Numbered from the stretch's first letter, positions 26,401-34,811 are shown. The stretch: DNA of 64,000 nt from UBA935 sp031556725 (GCA_031556725.1 JAVBSL010000030.1:62001-126000), one strand, 5' to 3'. The notes: generated from the sequence alone by a model not told the origin. Numbers and translations are program-made.

Positions 26401-26626
26401 GACCATGCGTAAAGAAGCAGACTTTGAGGTAATGGATCATATTAAGGTAAGATTAAGCAACAATGTTAAAGTTACCGATATTGTGGAGCGGAATAAAGCT
26501 GCTATAGCCGAAAAGGTATTGGCCGATTTAATCGGTACCGAAGAGGTTGTTATGGGCAGTAATGCTGTTACTAAAGAGTGGAACATTAACGGCGAGAGCA
26601 TGACCATCAGCGTGGAAAAAATATAA
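23468..26626 (+). CDS. ileS: Isoleucyl-tRNA synthetase, long (type 2-like)
   Basis: Class I aminoacyl-tRNA synthetase charging tRNA-Ile, 1052 residues. The HIGH motif is in DGPPTANGKPHIGHVL and KMSKS is in GQKMSKSKGNAVDPFD. The editing domain has WTTTPWTLPSNVGL and GTGVVHIAPAFGEDD. The length, GWDTHGLPVELEVEK in place of the shorter bacterial version, and the long C-terminal region (PQLRTVGPKYGKQLGG) without a terminal four-cysteine zinc motif point to the eukaryote-like IleRS2 group. AGGAGG lies eight bases before the ATG. It is under T-box control and ends at its own terminator, so it is probably monocistronic. Confidence 0.95.
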   Translation: MYKKVPTNLNFVEREKETEKFWSEKQIFEKSLEIREGCPTYTFYDGPPTANGKPHIGHVLTRVIKDMVPRYRTMKGNMVPRKAGWDTHGLPVELEVEKLLGLDGKEQIEEYGLDPFISKCKESVWKYKGMWEDFSGTVGFWADMNDPYVTYHDDFIESEWWALKQIWDKDLLYKGFKIVPYCPRCGTPLSSHEVAQGYKDVKERSAVARFKVKDEDAYILAWTTTPWTLPSNVGLCVNPKEKYAKVKAADGMTYYLAKALLDSVLGSNEEEKSYEVLEEYTGKDLEYKEYEPLFDFARDICEKQHKKAWYVTCDDYVTLSDGTGVVHIAPAFGEDDAKVGRKYDLPFVQLVDAKGEMTAETDYAGVFCKKADPMILTDLEKKGLLFSAPNFEHSYPHCWRCDTPLIYYARESWFIKMTAVQEDLIRNNNTINWIPESIGKGRFGDWLENIQDWSISRNRYWGTPLNVWECECGHMESVGSREELEKLSGNPAARTVELHRPYIDEITGVCSKCGGVMKRVPEVIDCWFDSGAMPFAQHHYPFENKELFEAQFPAQFICEAVDQTRGWFYSLLAESTLLFNKSSFENVLVLGHVQDENGQKMSKSKGNAVDPFDALETYGADAIRWYFYINSAPWLPNRFHGKAVMEGQRKFMGTLWNTYAFFVLYANIDDFDAAKYTLEYDKLPVMDKWLLSKLNTLVTEVDTNLDQYRIPEAARALDGFVDEMSNWYVRRSRERFWAKGMEQDKINAYMTLYTALVTVCKCAAPMIPFMTEDIYRNLVCSASAKAPESIHLCDFPVADQSFIDKQLEESMDEVLNIVVKGRACRNTANIKNRQPIASMFVKAPHKLDEFYVDIIKEELNVKEVIFTDDVREFTSYSFKPQLRTVGPKYGKQLGGIQKVLAGLDGNQAMDELKAEGAVKFDVNGTEVVLAEEDLLIEMSQKEGYVTEADNTVTVVLNTMLNEALVEEGFVYEVISKIQTMRKEADFEVMDHIKVRLSNNVKVTDIVERNKAAIAEKVLADLIGTEEVVMGSNAVTKEWNINGESMTISVEKI

Positions 26627-26650
26627 ACAATAATTGGATTCAATAAATAG

Positions 26651-26700
26651 AACAGTCTGTGGACCTGGAATATTACCGGGAAAACAGACTGTTTTTTATT
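26651..26700 (+). terminator. Terminator of ileS
   Basis: AACAGTCTGT at 26651-26660 pairs exactly with ACAGACTGTT at 26684-26693, with an inner CCTGG/CCGGG-type pairing in the loop, followed by TTTTTATTTT. Confidence 0.88.
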
Positions 26701-26706
26701 TTTACT

Positions 26707-26741
26707 TTTTTTGTATGAGGTGCACATATTTATACAAAAAA
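26707..26741. promoter_or_regulatory. Perfect inverted repeat before the first sugar ABC operon
   Basis: TTTTTTGTAT (26707-26716) and ATACAAAAAA (26732-26741) are exact inverse complements around a 15-base spacer. It lies 127 bases upstream of the permease gene. It may be an operator or part of the ileS terminator region; no convincing -35/-10 pair was found beside it. Confidence 0.4.
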
Positions 26742-26867
26742 GAACAATCTGGTGCCGTGACTATTATGAAAATGTTAGGTAAAATGTTCATAGAGGTTAG
26801 GAACAGGAAGTGATAATTGGTTAATTTGTACATCACTTCGGCAATTGATAAATGAGGAGGTTTAAAT

Positions 26868-27839
26868 ATGTCCAAAGCGAAGGTCGCAACAAAAAAATCC
26901 TCGCAGGGATCTTCCAGCAGAAAGAAAACTTTTTTTCTCCTGACGATGGTAGCTCCCGGAGCAATTTGGCTGATACTGCTAAGATACTTACCCATGTTCG
27001 GTATCATGCTGGCTTTTAAGGAAAACAAGATATACGCAGGGCGAACACCCTGGCAGATGATTGAAAACATCTGGAACGGCAAATGGGTAGGCATGGAGAA
27101 CTTCAAGTTCCTCTTTATGGGATCCAAAGCCGGCCTGATGATCAAAAACACATTGGTTTATAACAGTATCTTCATTGTGGCAAGTTTGATAATAGCAGTT
27201 GCATTTGCAATCATGCTGAATGAAGTAACTAAGAAGTTTGTAGCAAAAGCTTATCAGACCCTGATGTTCTTCCCCTACTTCTTAAGCTGGGTAGTAGTCA
27301 GTTACTTCCTGTTAGGTTTCATTGATCCCACCAGAGGCATGATCACCAACATGATGCAGGATGCCGGGGCCGGGATGGTCAACTTCTACAGTAATACGAA
27401 GCCTTGGCCGTACATATTAGTGTTTGCTTATCTTTGGAAAAACATCGGATACTCAACCATTCTTTATCTGGCAGCAATTACCGGTATCGATGGATCACAG
27501 TACGAGGCAGCAGCGATTGACGGTGCCAGTAAGTGGCAGCAGGTGAAATACATAACTCTTCCGCACCTGAAGACTATGATTATTATTTTGTTTATTATGA
27601 ACGTAGGTAAGATTTTCAATGCCGATTTCGGATTATTCTGGAGTGTGCCGATGGCATCGGGTACGTTGATACCTGTTACGGAAGTTATCGATACCTTTGT
27701 ATATCGTACCTTGGCAATTACCAATAACAGCGGTATGGCAACAGCAGGCGGGTTACTGCAGAACGTAGTCGGATTTATCTGTATCATGACGACCAATACG
27801 ATCGTTCGCAGGGTTGAACCCGACAGCAGCTTATTCTAA
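26868..27839 (+). CDS. Carbohydrate ABC transporter permease, LplB type
   Basis: Membrane subunit of a sugar importer (CUT1 family, LplB/YtlC-like group), 323 residues with six spans. A cytoplasmic Ser/Lys-rich N-terminus precedes TFFLLTMVAPGAIWLILLRY and LPMFGIMLAFKENKIYAG, a hallmark of this group. The coupling loop is EAAAIDGASKWQQVKYITLP. AGGAGG lies nine bases before the ATG. It forms an operon with the next two genes; no ATPase gene is included, so a shared ATPase such as MsmX is presumably used. Confidence 0.92.
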   Translation: MSKAKVATKKSSQGSSSRKKTFFLLTMVAPGAIWLILLRYLPMFGIMLAFKENKIYAGRTPWQMIENIWNGKWVGMENFKFLFMGSKAGLMIKNTLVYNSIFIVASLIIAVAFAIMLNEVTKKFVAKAYQTLMFFPYFLSWVVVSYFLLGFIDPTRGMITNMMQDAGAGMVNFYSNTKPWPYILVFAYLWKNIGYSTILYLAAITGIDGSQYEAAAIDGASKWQQVKYITLPHLKTMIIILFIMNVGKIFNADFGLFWSVPMASGTLIPVTEVIDTFVYRTLAITNNSGMATAGGLLQNVVGFICIMTTNTIVRRVEPDSSLF

Positions 27840-27853
27840 GGGAGGAGAAAGAT

Positions 27854-28789
27854 ATGGATAATTCAGTAATGAGTTCAAAAACCCGTAGAAAACGCGAGTT
27901 GAACAGTGTAAGTTTGCCGGCAGAAATAGTTATTAATTTGATTTTGGCTTTGTTCTGCGCAATGTGTGTAATACCATTCATATTTGTAATCATTATATCG
28001 TTTTCATCATCAGCAAGTATCGGTCAGGTGGGATATACTTTTTTCCCGAAGTCTCTCTCGCTGGAAGCGTATAGCTATATTAAAACATTAGGGTATCAGT
28101 TATGGCGTTCTTACTTTAACAGCTTCTATATTACCATTTTGGGAACCCTGCTCAGTGTTGTAATGTGTGTGCTTTACTCATACGCCTTATTCAGACCGGA
28201 TTTTAAATACAGAAAATTTTTCACCTTCTTCAGCTTTTTTACCATGTTATTCGGCGGCGGACTGGCACCCACCTATATGGTATGTAAGAACTTATTGGGA
28301 CTGACAGATAATTATGCAGCATTAATCGTCCCCATGTTGCTAAACCCGTTTAACATCATCGTTATGAGAACCTTCTTCCAAAGCTCTATACCGACGGAAT
28401 TGATTGAATCGGCATCGATTGACGGAAGCGGTGAATACCGAACCTTAATAAGCATCATCGTACCGATTACCAAACCGGGTATTGCTACCATCGCATTGTT
28501 AAATATGCTGGCCTATTGGAACGAATGGTTCATCGGAATGTTATATGTTCAGAAAGCAGATTATGTTCCTTTGCAGTTACTGCTGATGAAGATGCAGAAG
28601 GAAACCGAATTTTTAGCAAGAAACGCTCCTATGTTAGGTGCGGAAGCCATCAAGCTGGCCGCCAAAGCACCTACGGAAAACTTGAGAATGGCTTTGGTAG
28701 TACTGATTGTAGTACCCATCGCATTTGCGTATCCATTCTTCCAGCGTTTCATTATTTCAGGTCTGACCATCGGATCTGTAAAAGGGTAA
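27854..28789 (+). CDS. Carbohydrate ABC transporter permease, LplC type
   Basis: Second membrane subunit of the sugar importer, 311 residues. Six spans are visible; the coupling loop is ESASIDGSGEYRTLISIIVP, and the protein ends PFFQRFIISGLTIGSVKG, the typical C-terminus of LplC/YtcP-like permeases. The start follows GGGAGGAG by eight bases. It starts 14 bases after the LplB-type gene. A small hairpin (AGTGGCA/TGCCGCT, 28794-28810) separates it from the receptor gene and may tune receptor expression. Confidence 0.92.
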   Translation: MDNSVMSSKTRRKRELNSVSLPAEIVINLILALFCAMCVIPFIFVIIISFSSSASIGQVGYTFFPKSLSLEAYSYIKTLGYQLWRSYFNSFYITILGTLLSVVMCVLYSYALFRPDFKYRKFFTFFSFFTMLFGGGLAPTYMVCKNLLGLTDNYAALIVPMLLNPFNIIVMRTFFQSSIPTELIESASIDGSGEYRTLISIIVPITKPGIATIALLNMLAYWNEWFIGMLYVQKADYVPLQLLLMKMQKETEFLARNAPMLGAEAIKLAAKAPTENLRMALVVLIVVPIAFAYPFFQRFIISGLTIGSVKG

Positions 28790-28851
28790 GAACAGTGGCA
28801 TAGTGCCGCTGCTTACATAAACTTTCATAATCTTAATAAGGAGGATTTTTT

Positions 28852-30489
28852 ATGAAAAAGGTATTACCAGTAGTATTATCAGTAGCAATGCTTTCCATGT
28901 CATTATTTGGCTGTGGAAGTAAAGAAGCTCCGGCAACGGAAACCGCTCCCGCAGCAGAAGCTGCTCCCGCAGCAGAAGCAGAAGTGGTTGCAGCAGATCC
29001 GGCAGCAGCAGAAGAAGTTAATGTAGCAGATCTTGATCCGGTAACCCTGAAAATGTGGTTCCACGGAAGTAACGTTACAGATGACAAAGCAGTTATGGAA
29101 GAAGTTAACAAGTATCTGACAGAGAAATTGAACTGTACTTTAGAACCTATCTGGGGTACATGGTCAGACTTCGACTCTAAAGTGCCCCTTGCTATCAGCG
29201 GCGGTGATAATGTAGATCTCTACTTTACCTGCTCTTGGAGTGCTGACGAGTACAATGCATACGCAAGACAGGGTGCATGGCTTCGTCTGGATGATCCTAA
29301 CAATAACCTGATTGAAAAATATGGCCAGGATTATTGGGGAATTCTTCCCGAAGTGTTAACCAATGGTGCAACCATTAACGGAAGTGATGGTCTGGGCGTA
29401 TACGCAGTCCCCGGTCTTAAAGATTACGCAACCCAGAACTGCTGGGATGTTAACGTAACCTTACTTGAGAAATATGGCTTTACTCTTGACGACATCAAGA
29501 ACACCGATTACTATGGTTTCGGCGATATCATGAAAGTTGTTAAAGAAGGCGAAGGCAAAGATTTCTACCCTCTGTTAGTAGAAGGTGCAGTACTTGAAAG
29601 AATGGTTAATAATACTATCTTAGTAACCGGCGATATCGTTGGTGCTGATGCTGCAGCAGTATTATCCTACTACTTTGATCCTAAGGACGTAACCAAAGCA
29701 GGTCCTGCCGGAAACGTAATTCAGAACAAATATGCAACTCCTGAATACAAGAAATTTGTTGAAAAAACACGTGAATACTTTGAAGCTGGATATATTGATC
29801 CCGCTATGGGCTTAGCAGAGCAGGCTAACGCAGTTCGTACCACCAAACAGGGCGAAGCAGCTTACTTACTTGGAACCCAGTCCAACTCTCTTGGATATGA
29901 ATTATCTCAGAGTGCAGCTCGTGGAATTACCGTAGCTATGGTTCCTACATCTGATGCTTATACCGATACAACAGCAGCTCAGGGCGCAATGTTCGCAATC
30001 AACAAAAACTCTGCAAATCCTGAACGCGCTATGATGTTACTGAATCTGTTAAATACAGATGCTAAGCTGATGACTATGCTGAACTATGGTCTTGAAGGAA
30101 CTCATTATACAACTAATGCAGACGGAACCATTACTTTTGATACCGATATGCGTGCAGTATACTCACCTTGGACCAATGGTATGGGTAACGTAAGTCTTTT
30201 ACCTCCTCAGGACGTAGAAGGACCTAACTTCAGAACAGAATTCGCAGATTTCTACAAAGCAGCAAAACCTTTGGGAATCCTTGGATACGCATTTGTTGAT
30301 GCAAATGTACAGAATGAAAAAGCAGCACTTGCAAGTGTTACTGCAGAATACGCATTAGCACTGAACACCGGAACTGTTGACCCGGCAACCGCACTTCCTG
30401 AATTCCTTGCAAAATTGGAAGAAGCTGGAATGCAGAAATATCTTGACGAAGCTCAGCAACAGTTAGATGATTTCTTGGCAGCTCAATAA
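28852..30489 (+). CDS. Sugar ABC transporter, large substrate-binding lipoprotein (LplA type)
   Basis: Extracellular receptor of the LplA-like group of SBP family 1, 545 residues, longer than most sugar receptors. A signal peptide MKKVLPVVLSVAMLSMSLFG ends at the lipobox Cys21, followed by an Ala/Pro/Glu-rich linker of about 35 residues. The mature domain begins DPVTLKMWFHGSNVTDDKAV and includes SGGDNVDLYFTCSWSADEYN, a segment typical of these receptors. The group is linked to uptake of complex glycans or their oligosaccharides, but the ligand here cannot be named. AAGGAGG precedes the ATG. Codon usage is strongly biased, suggesting high expression. Confidence 0.88.
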   Translation: MKKVLPVVLSVAMLSMSLFGCGSKEAPATETAPAAEAAPAAEAEVVAADPAAAEEVNVADLDPVTLKMWFHGSNVTDDKAVMEEVNKYLTEKLNCTLEPIWGTWSDFDSKVPLAISGGDNVDLYFTCSWSADEYNAYARQGAWLRLDDPNNNLIEKYGQDYWGILPEVLTNGATINGSDGLGVYAVPGLKDYATQNCWDVNVTLLEKYGFTLDDIKNTDYYGFGDIMKVVKEGEGKDFYPLLVEGAVLERMVNNTILVTGDIVGADAAAVLSYYFDPKDVTKAGPAGNVIQNKYATPEYKKFVEKTREYFEAGYIDPAMGLAEQANAVRTTKQGEAAYLLGTQSNSLGYELSQSAARGITVAMVPTSDAYTDTTAAQGAMFAINKNSANPERAMMLLNLLNTDAKLMTMLNYGLEGTHYTTNADGTITFDTDMRAVYSPWTNGMGNVSLLPPQDVEGPNFRTEFADFYKAAKPLGILGYAFVDANVQNEKAALASVTAEYALALNTGTVDPATALPEFLAKLEEAGMQKYLDEAQQQLDDFLAAQ

Positions 30490-30521
30490 CATTTATCAAA
30501 TATTGTTCTAACTCTGCGAGA

Positions 30522-30547
30522 GGGTTCGGCTTCGGCCGGGCCCTTTT
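30522..30547 (+). terminator. Terminator of the first sugar ABC operon
   Basis: GGGTTCGGC (30522-30530) pairs with GCCGGGCCC (30535-30543) across a cUUCGg tetraloop, an exceptionally stable hairpin, followed by TTTTGC. It lies about 30 bases after the receptor stop codon. Confidence 0.88.
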
Positions 30548-30568
30548 GCATTGGGGGGAGGCTGTGAA

Positions 30569-30804
30569 GAAGCGGGCGTAGGGGGGAGGACGGGCTGCAA
30601 CTATGGTCAGGCGACATAATATTTCACAGCGGATGTAGCGCTCCGGGCACTTCTCTGAGCCTAAAGCAGCCAAAATCTCGTCCAGAGGGACTCCATTTTG
30701 GCTTAGTCTCAGTTCCGTGTTCGCTAAATACATCCTCTTGTGAAATATTATGTCGTCTGACCATAGTTGCAGCCCTGTGTCTCGTCCACTGCAGGGCCCG
30801 CTTC
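30569..30804 (-). repeat. Long palindromic element B, structured repeat
   Basis: Outer arms GAAGCGGGC (30569-30577) and GCCCGCTTC (30796-30804) enclose a nearly perfect inverted repeat: GGGCTGCAACTATGGTCAG from 30592 and its inverse complement ending at 30775, then TTTCACA and ATGTA pairs. Inside are CTGAG/CTCAG, GCCAAAAT/ATTTTGGC and an apical GGAGTCCCTCTGGACGAG read on the minus strand. In that orientation the loops match element A at 7-192 (TGAGACT on the 5' side, TTTAGGCTCA on the 3' side, GGAG-C-CC-CGA at the apex), although the stems differ. It fills most of the spacer between a sugar operon and a convergent acetyltransferase gene. Confidence 0.85.
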
Positions 30805-30892
30805 TGCCAAGGTTTCTGCCGCAAGGACATACAGATTTTCCGCAATCAGCCTGGTGGCTATACCCTTCGAGAAGCGTCCGTCATCCACTAAT

Positions 30893-32119
30893 CTAGAAAT
30901 ACTCAGTGATGTAGCAGGGTTTGGGATAGAAGGCTTTGCTTAGGGTGCTCCAATCGGTGTGGAGGCGGATAGCTGGGCAATAAGGAAGCATATCGGGATG
31001 GAAAGCGCCGATAATAAGCCGTGAGAAATCACCGATACCAAGGGAAATATCCGGCTGAGCATCGGTAATGGATACTTCTTCGGCCTTTCCATCTGTAAAG
31101 ACCACTTGAAAGCGGTTATTGTTCTGGGGAATATAAGGGTCGGTAATGTCGATTACCAGTTTACCGCTGCCCTGGTAGCGGGCCATGCGTAAAACGTCTT
31201 CGACGCGGATGACTCTGGCCATGCCGTGGAAAAAAAGTTCCCGTTTAACAGCGTCCATTGACCATTCCGGCAGCAGGGGAGAGATATCCTGATCGGTGGG
31301 AAGGTCAAAGACAATAGCGTGGTGGTCGCTGGCGAAGCTTTTGGCTAACAGAAGGATACCCTGAAGGCCTTCTGCATCGGTAAAGAAGAAGCGGCTGCAT
31401 ACCAGATTTTTTTCGCCATCCTGCGTAACCGGAGCAAAGGTGGCAAAGGCTTTGGGGAGGCCTGAGGGATCTTTATATACATAGGTGAAAATCTGATCTT
31501 TAACGGGATTGCTTTTGGCAATCCAGGCAAATTCAAAATCTTCATTTTCAATCATCATATTATAGCGTTTCTGCCAATAGCTGTAGATGCTCCGGATATC
31601 TTCTGCTAAAATGTTGCCCGGTTCACAAAGCTGGCAGCTGCCGGCGGCGGGATAGGAAGGAATGAACTCCAGTTTGACTTGATAGTTCATTTGTTGACAG
31701 CACATTTCATATCCGAATTTACGGTAGTAGGCAGTGGAAAAGGGATAAAGATAAGAAAAAGCAATTCCGTTATCATACATATCGGGAAGTGCTGCTTCAA
31801 AACAAGCCCGGATACCGCCCCGCCGCCGGTACTGGGGAAGGGTGGCCACACCGCCGATACCGGTCATGGAGCAATGATTGCCGTCAAAATGCACCGGCAT
31901 CGGTTTGGCAACAAAAAAACTCATCATAGTAGTATCGTCATCTTCAAAGGCTGCCCAACGTTCCTGCCAGCATAAATCTTCTCTGGAAAGGGGGTTCGTA
32001 GCGGCTTGGGTATATATTTCTTCGGCGCTGCGTGTCTCATCTGAGCCGAATTCAAAGGCAATGGCAAACAATTCACCGGTTCGTTTTATTTCACTGGGTT
32101 TAATTTTTCTAATAATCAT
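30893..32119 (-). CDS. Eis-type GNAT N-acetyltransferase (second copy)
   Basis: Predicted acetyltransferase of 408 residues with the same layout as the protein at 21838-23073 but only distantly similar in sequence. The N-terminal GNAT domain has GIGGVATLPQYRRRGGIRAC as acetyl-CoA loop, followed by FSYLYPFSTAYYRKFGYEM, the Eis-family signature. The C-terminal SCP2-like domain includes VVFTDGKAEEVSITDAQPDI and SLGIGDFSRLIIGAF. Substrate is unknown. Upstream GGAGG lies before the start on the minus strand. Genes on both sides are unrelated, so context gives no hint of role. Confidence 0.85.
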   Translation of the reverse strand: MIIRKIKPSEIKRTGELFAIAFEFGSDETRSAEEIYTQAATNPLSREDLCWQERWAAFEDDDTTMMSFFVAKPMPVHFDGNHCSMTGIGGVATLPQYRRRGGIRACFEAALPDMYDNGIAFSYLYPFSTAYYRKFGYEMCCQQMNYQVKLEFIPSYPAAGSCQLCEPGNILAEDIRSIYSYWQKRYNMMIENEDFEFAWIAKSNPVKDQIFTYVYKDPSGLPKAFATFAPVTQDGEKNLVCSRFFFTDAEGLQGILLLAKSFASDHHAIVFDLPTDQDISPLLPEWSMDAVKRELFFHGMARVIRVEDVLRMARYQGSGKLVIDITDPYIPQNNNRFQVVFTDGKAEEVSITDAQPDISLGIGDFSRLIIGAFHPDMLPYCPAIRLHTDWSTLSKAFYPKPCYITEYF

Positions 32120-32210
32120 CGGGTTTCCTCCAATCTATTGGTATTGCATAAAAGAACGCCTTGTATTATCTGAAATATACGCTAAATCTGCTAAGATTGT
32201 CAATCATAAC

Positions 32211-32262
32211 TTGAGATTTGGAAAAGAGTATAGTATAATATTTTCTGTTAGTGGTTACCACT
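32211..32262 (+). promoter_or_regulatory. Promoter and palindrome upstream of glgP
   Basis: TTGAGA at 32211-32216 and TATAAT at 32234-32239 are 17 bases apart. A palindrome AGTGGTTACCACT lies at 32250-32262, just past the expected start of transcription, where it could act as an operator. Confidence 0.7.
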
Positions 32263-32285
32263 TTAGGAGTGAAGGAGAAATTTAT

Positions 32286-34766
32286 ATGGCAAAGAAATCA
32301 ACACCGACGGCGTTTGCTTTTGACAAGGACTTGTTTAAAAGAAGCGTACTTTACAATGTTAAGACGTTGTACCGAAAAACGTTGGAAGAGGCAACAGAAC
32401 AACAGATTTTTCAAGCAGTATCATACGCTATTAAGGACGCAATCGTTGACCATTGGTTAAATACCCAGAAAGAGTATGAAAAACAGGATCCTAAGATGGT
32501 TTACTATTTATCCATGGAATTCCTGATGGGTCGTGCGTTAGGCAATAATATTATTAATTTACAGGCTTATAAGCCGGTAAAGGATGCACTGGATGAATTA
32601 GGACTGGATTTGAATCTGGTGGAAGACCAGGAACCGGATGCAGCTCTTGGTAATGGTGGTCTGGGACGTTTGGCTGCCTGTTTTCTGGATTCATTGGCCA
32701 CTTTGGGATATGCTGCATATGGCTGCGGTATCCGTTATCGTTACGGGATGTTTAAACAGGAAATCCGCGATGGCTATCAAATAGAAGTTCCTGATGTTTG
32801 GTTAGCCGATAATAATCCTTTTGAATTAAGAAGACCGGAATATGCTAAGGAAGTAAAATTCGGTGGATATACCAATGTTTACGTAGATGAAAGCGGCAGA
32901 AGTAACTTTGTCCAGGAAGGTTATCAGTCAGTACAGGCCATTCCTTATGATTTGCCCATAGTCGGCTACGGCAACGGCATTGTAAATACCCTTCGTATCT
33001 GGGATGCACAGCCCGCCGAATGTTTCCAACTGGATTCATTTGATAAAGGCGATTATCGCAAAGCGGTAGAACAGGAAAATCTTGCCAGAAATATTGTTGA
33101 GGTGCTTTATCCCAATGACAATCACTATGCGGGCAAGGAACTTCGATTAAAACAACAGTACTTCTTTATTTCGGCATCGGTTCAGGAAGCGGTTGCCAAA
33201 TATATGAGAACCCATGATGATATCAGGAAGTTTTATGAAAAGGTAACCTTCCAGTTGAATGATACCCACCCTACGGTAGCAATTGCAGAGCTGATGCGGA
33301 TTTTGATGGACGATCATTATCTGACATGGGATGAAGCCTGGGAAGTAACCACCAAAACCTGTGCTTATACCAATCATACTATTATGTCGGAAGCTCTGGA
33401 AAAATGGCCGATTGAATTATTTTCACGGTTATTGCCCAGAATTTATCAGATTATAGAAGAGATCAACCGCAGATTTATTGCTCAGATTGAAAAGAAATAT
33501 CCCGGCAATCAGGATAAAGTTCGCAGTATGGCGATTATTTATGATGGTCAGGTGAAAATGGCTCATTTGGCAATTGCCTCCGGTTATTCGGTAAACGGTG
33601 TGGCAAGACTGCATACGGAAATATTAAAAAATCAGGAATTAAAAGATTTCTATGAGTTAATGCCCGGAAAATTCAATAATAAGACCAACGGAATCACCCA
33701 GCGGCGTTTCCTGCTTCATGGCAATCCCCTGCTGGCTGATTGGGTAACGGCGCATATCGGTGATGACTGGATTGTTGACTTGCCGAAGATCAGTAAATTA
33801 AAGATTTATGCCGATGATGAAAAGGCACAGCAGGAGTTCATGCATATTAAGTATCAGAACAAGCTGCGTCTGGCAGAGTATGTTTTAGAGCATAACGGTG
33901 TTGTGATCGATCCCCGTTCCATATTTGATGTACAGGTAAAGAGATTGCACGAGTATAAGCGTCAGCTGCTGAATATTCTCCACGTTATGCACTTATATAA
34001 TGAAATAAAGGCTCATCCGGATATGGACTTCTATCCCAGAACCTTTATCTTTGGTGCTAAAGCAGCCGCCGGATATAAGAATGCCAAGCTGACTATCAAA
34101 TTAATCAACGCTGTGGGTGATGTGGTTAATAACGATCCGGCCATCGGCGGTAAGATTAAGGTAGTATTTATTGAGAACTATCGTGTATCCAATGCAGAAA
34201 TGATTTTTGCCGCAGCAGATGTTTCAGAGCAGATTTCAACAGCCAGTAAAGAAGCATCGGGAACCGGTAATATGAAGTTTATGCTGAACGGAGCATTGAC
34301 CATCGGAACCATGGATGGAGCCAATGTGGAAATCGTGGAAGAAGTGGGCGAAGAAAATGCTTTTATATTCGGTTTAAGTTCAGACGAAGTTATTCGCTTC
34401 GAAAACTTTGGCGGTTACAATCCTATGGATATCTTTAATAATGATTCGGATATCAGAAAAGTGCTGATGCAGTTGATTAATGGTACTTATGCCCCCGGTG
34501 ATCCTGATTTATTCCGTAGCTTATATAATTCGTTACTGAATACCCAGAGTACCAGCAGAGCCGATACCTACTTTATTTTGAAGGACTTCAAAGCATATGC
34601 GGAAGCCCAGAAGAAAGTGGAAGAAGCTTACCGCAATGAAAAAGGCTGGGCCAAGAGTGCAATTCTTAACGTGGCATGCTCCGGTAAGTTTACATCAGAC
34701 CGTACCATTCAGGAATACGTAGATGAAATCTGGCATTTAGATAGGGTGACTTTAAAAACAAAATAA
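32286..34766 (+). CDS. glgP: Glycogen/alpha-glucan phosphorylase
   Basis: Enzyme releasing glucose-1-phosphate from alpha-1,4-glucans, GT35 family, 826 residues, a normal length for the family. The N-terminal part shows YYLSMEFLMGRALGNNIINL and EPDAALGNGGLGRLAACFLD. The pyridoxal-phosphate lysine lies in EASGTGNMKFMLNGALTIG, followed by TMDGANVEI. The ATG at 32286 was chosen because GGAGAAA precedes it and family similarity begins there; the frame is open far upstream but antisense to the acetyltransferase gene. It has its own promoter and terminator and no other glycogen gene beside it. Confidence 0.96.
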   Translation: MAKKSTPTAFAFDKDLFKRSVLYNVKTLYRKTLEEATEQQIFQAVSYAIKDAIVDHWLNTQKEYEKQDPKMVYYLSMEFLMGRALGNNIINLQAYKPVKDALDELGLDLNLVEDQEPDAALGNGGLGRLAACFLDSLATLGYAAYGCGIRYRYGMFKQEIRDGYQIEVPDVWLADNNPFELRRPEYAKEVKFGGYTNVYVDESGRSNFVQEGYQSVQAIPYDLPIVGYGNGIVNTLRIWDAQPAECFQLDSFDKGDYRKAVEQENLARNIVEVLYPNDNHYAGKELRLKQQYFFISASVQEAVAKYMRTHDDIRKFYEKVTFQLNDTHPTVAIAELMRILMDDHYLTWDEAWEVTTKTCAYTNHTIMSEALEKWPIELFSRLLPRIYQIIEEINRRFIAQIEKKYPGNQDKVRSMAIIYDGQVKMAHLAIASGYSVNGVARLHTEILKNQELKDFYELMPGKFNNKTNGITQRRFLLHGNPLLADWVTAHIGDDWIVDLPKISKLKIYADDEKAQQEFMHIKYQNKLRLAEYVLEHNGVVIDPRSIFDVQVKRLHEYKRQLLNILHVMHLYNEIKAHPDMDFYPRTFIFGAKAAAGYKNAKLTIKLINAVGDVVNNDPAIGGKIKVVFIENYRVSNAEMIFAAADVSEQISTASKEASGTGNMKFMLNGALTIGTMDGANVEIVEEVGEENAFIFGLSSDEVIRFENFGGYNPMDIFNNDSDIRKVLMQLINGTYAPGDPDLFRSLYNSLLNTQSTSRADTYFILKDFKAYAEAQKKVEEAYRNEKGWAKSAILNVACSGKFTSDRTIQEYVDEIWHLDRVTLKTK

Positions 34767-34780
34767 ATGAGATAATAAGA

Positions 34781-34811
34781 AAACGGTCAGTTTACTGGCC
34801 GTTTTTTTGTT
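34781..34811 (+). terminator. Terminator of glgP
   Basis: AAACGGTCAG, loop TTTA, CTGGCCGTTT, then a run of T: a textbook rho-independent terminator 14 bases after the stop codon. Confidence 0.93.

Noticed and set aside
26627..26867. A second T-box or riboswitch before the first sugar operon
   Set aside because: The spacer has the ileS terminator and an inverted repeat but no T-box sequence, and nothing resembling a known riboswitch core.
30338..30733. A 131-codon minus-strand frame crossing element B and the end of the sugar receptor gene
   Set aside because: Half of it is antisense to a well-supported receptor gene and the rest lies in the palindrome, so the open frame follows from the repeat and the coding strand rather than from a gene.
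31878..32285. N-terminal extension of the glycogen phosphorylase frame by about 136 codons
   Set aside because: The extension is antisense to the Eis-type gene, lacks phosphorylase similarity, and a good ribosome-binding site and promoter lie just before 32286.
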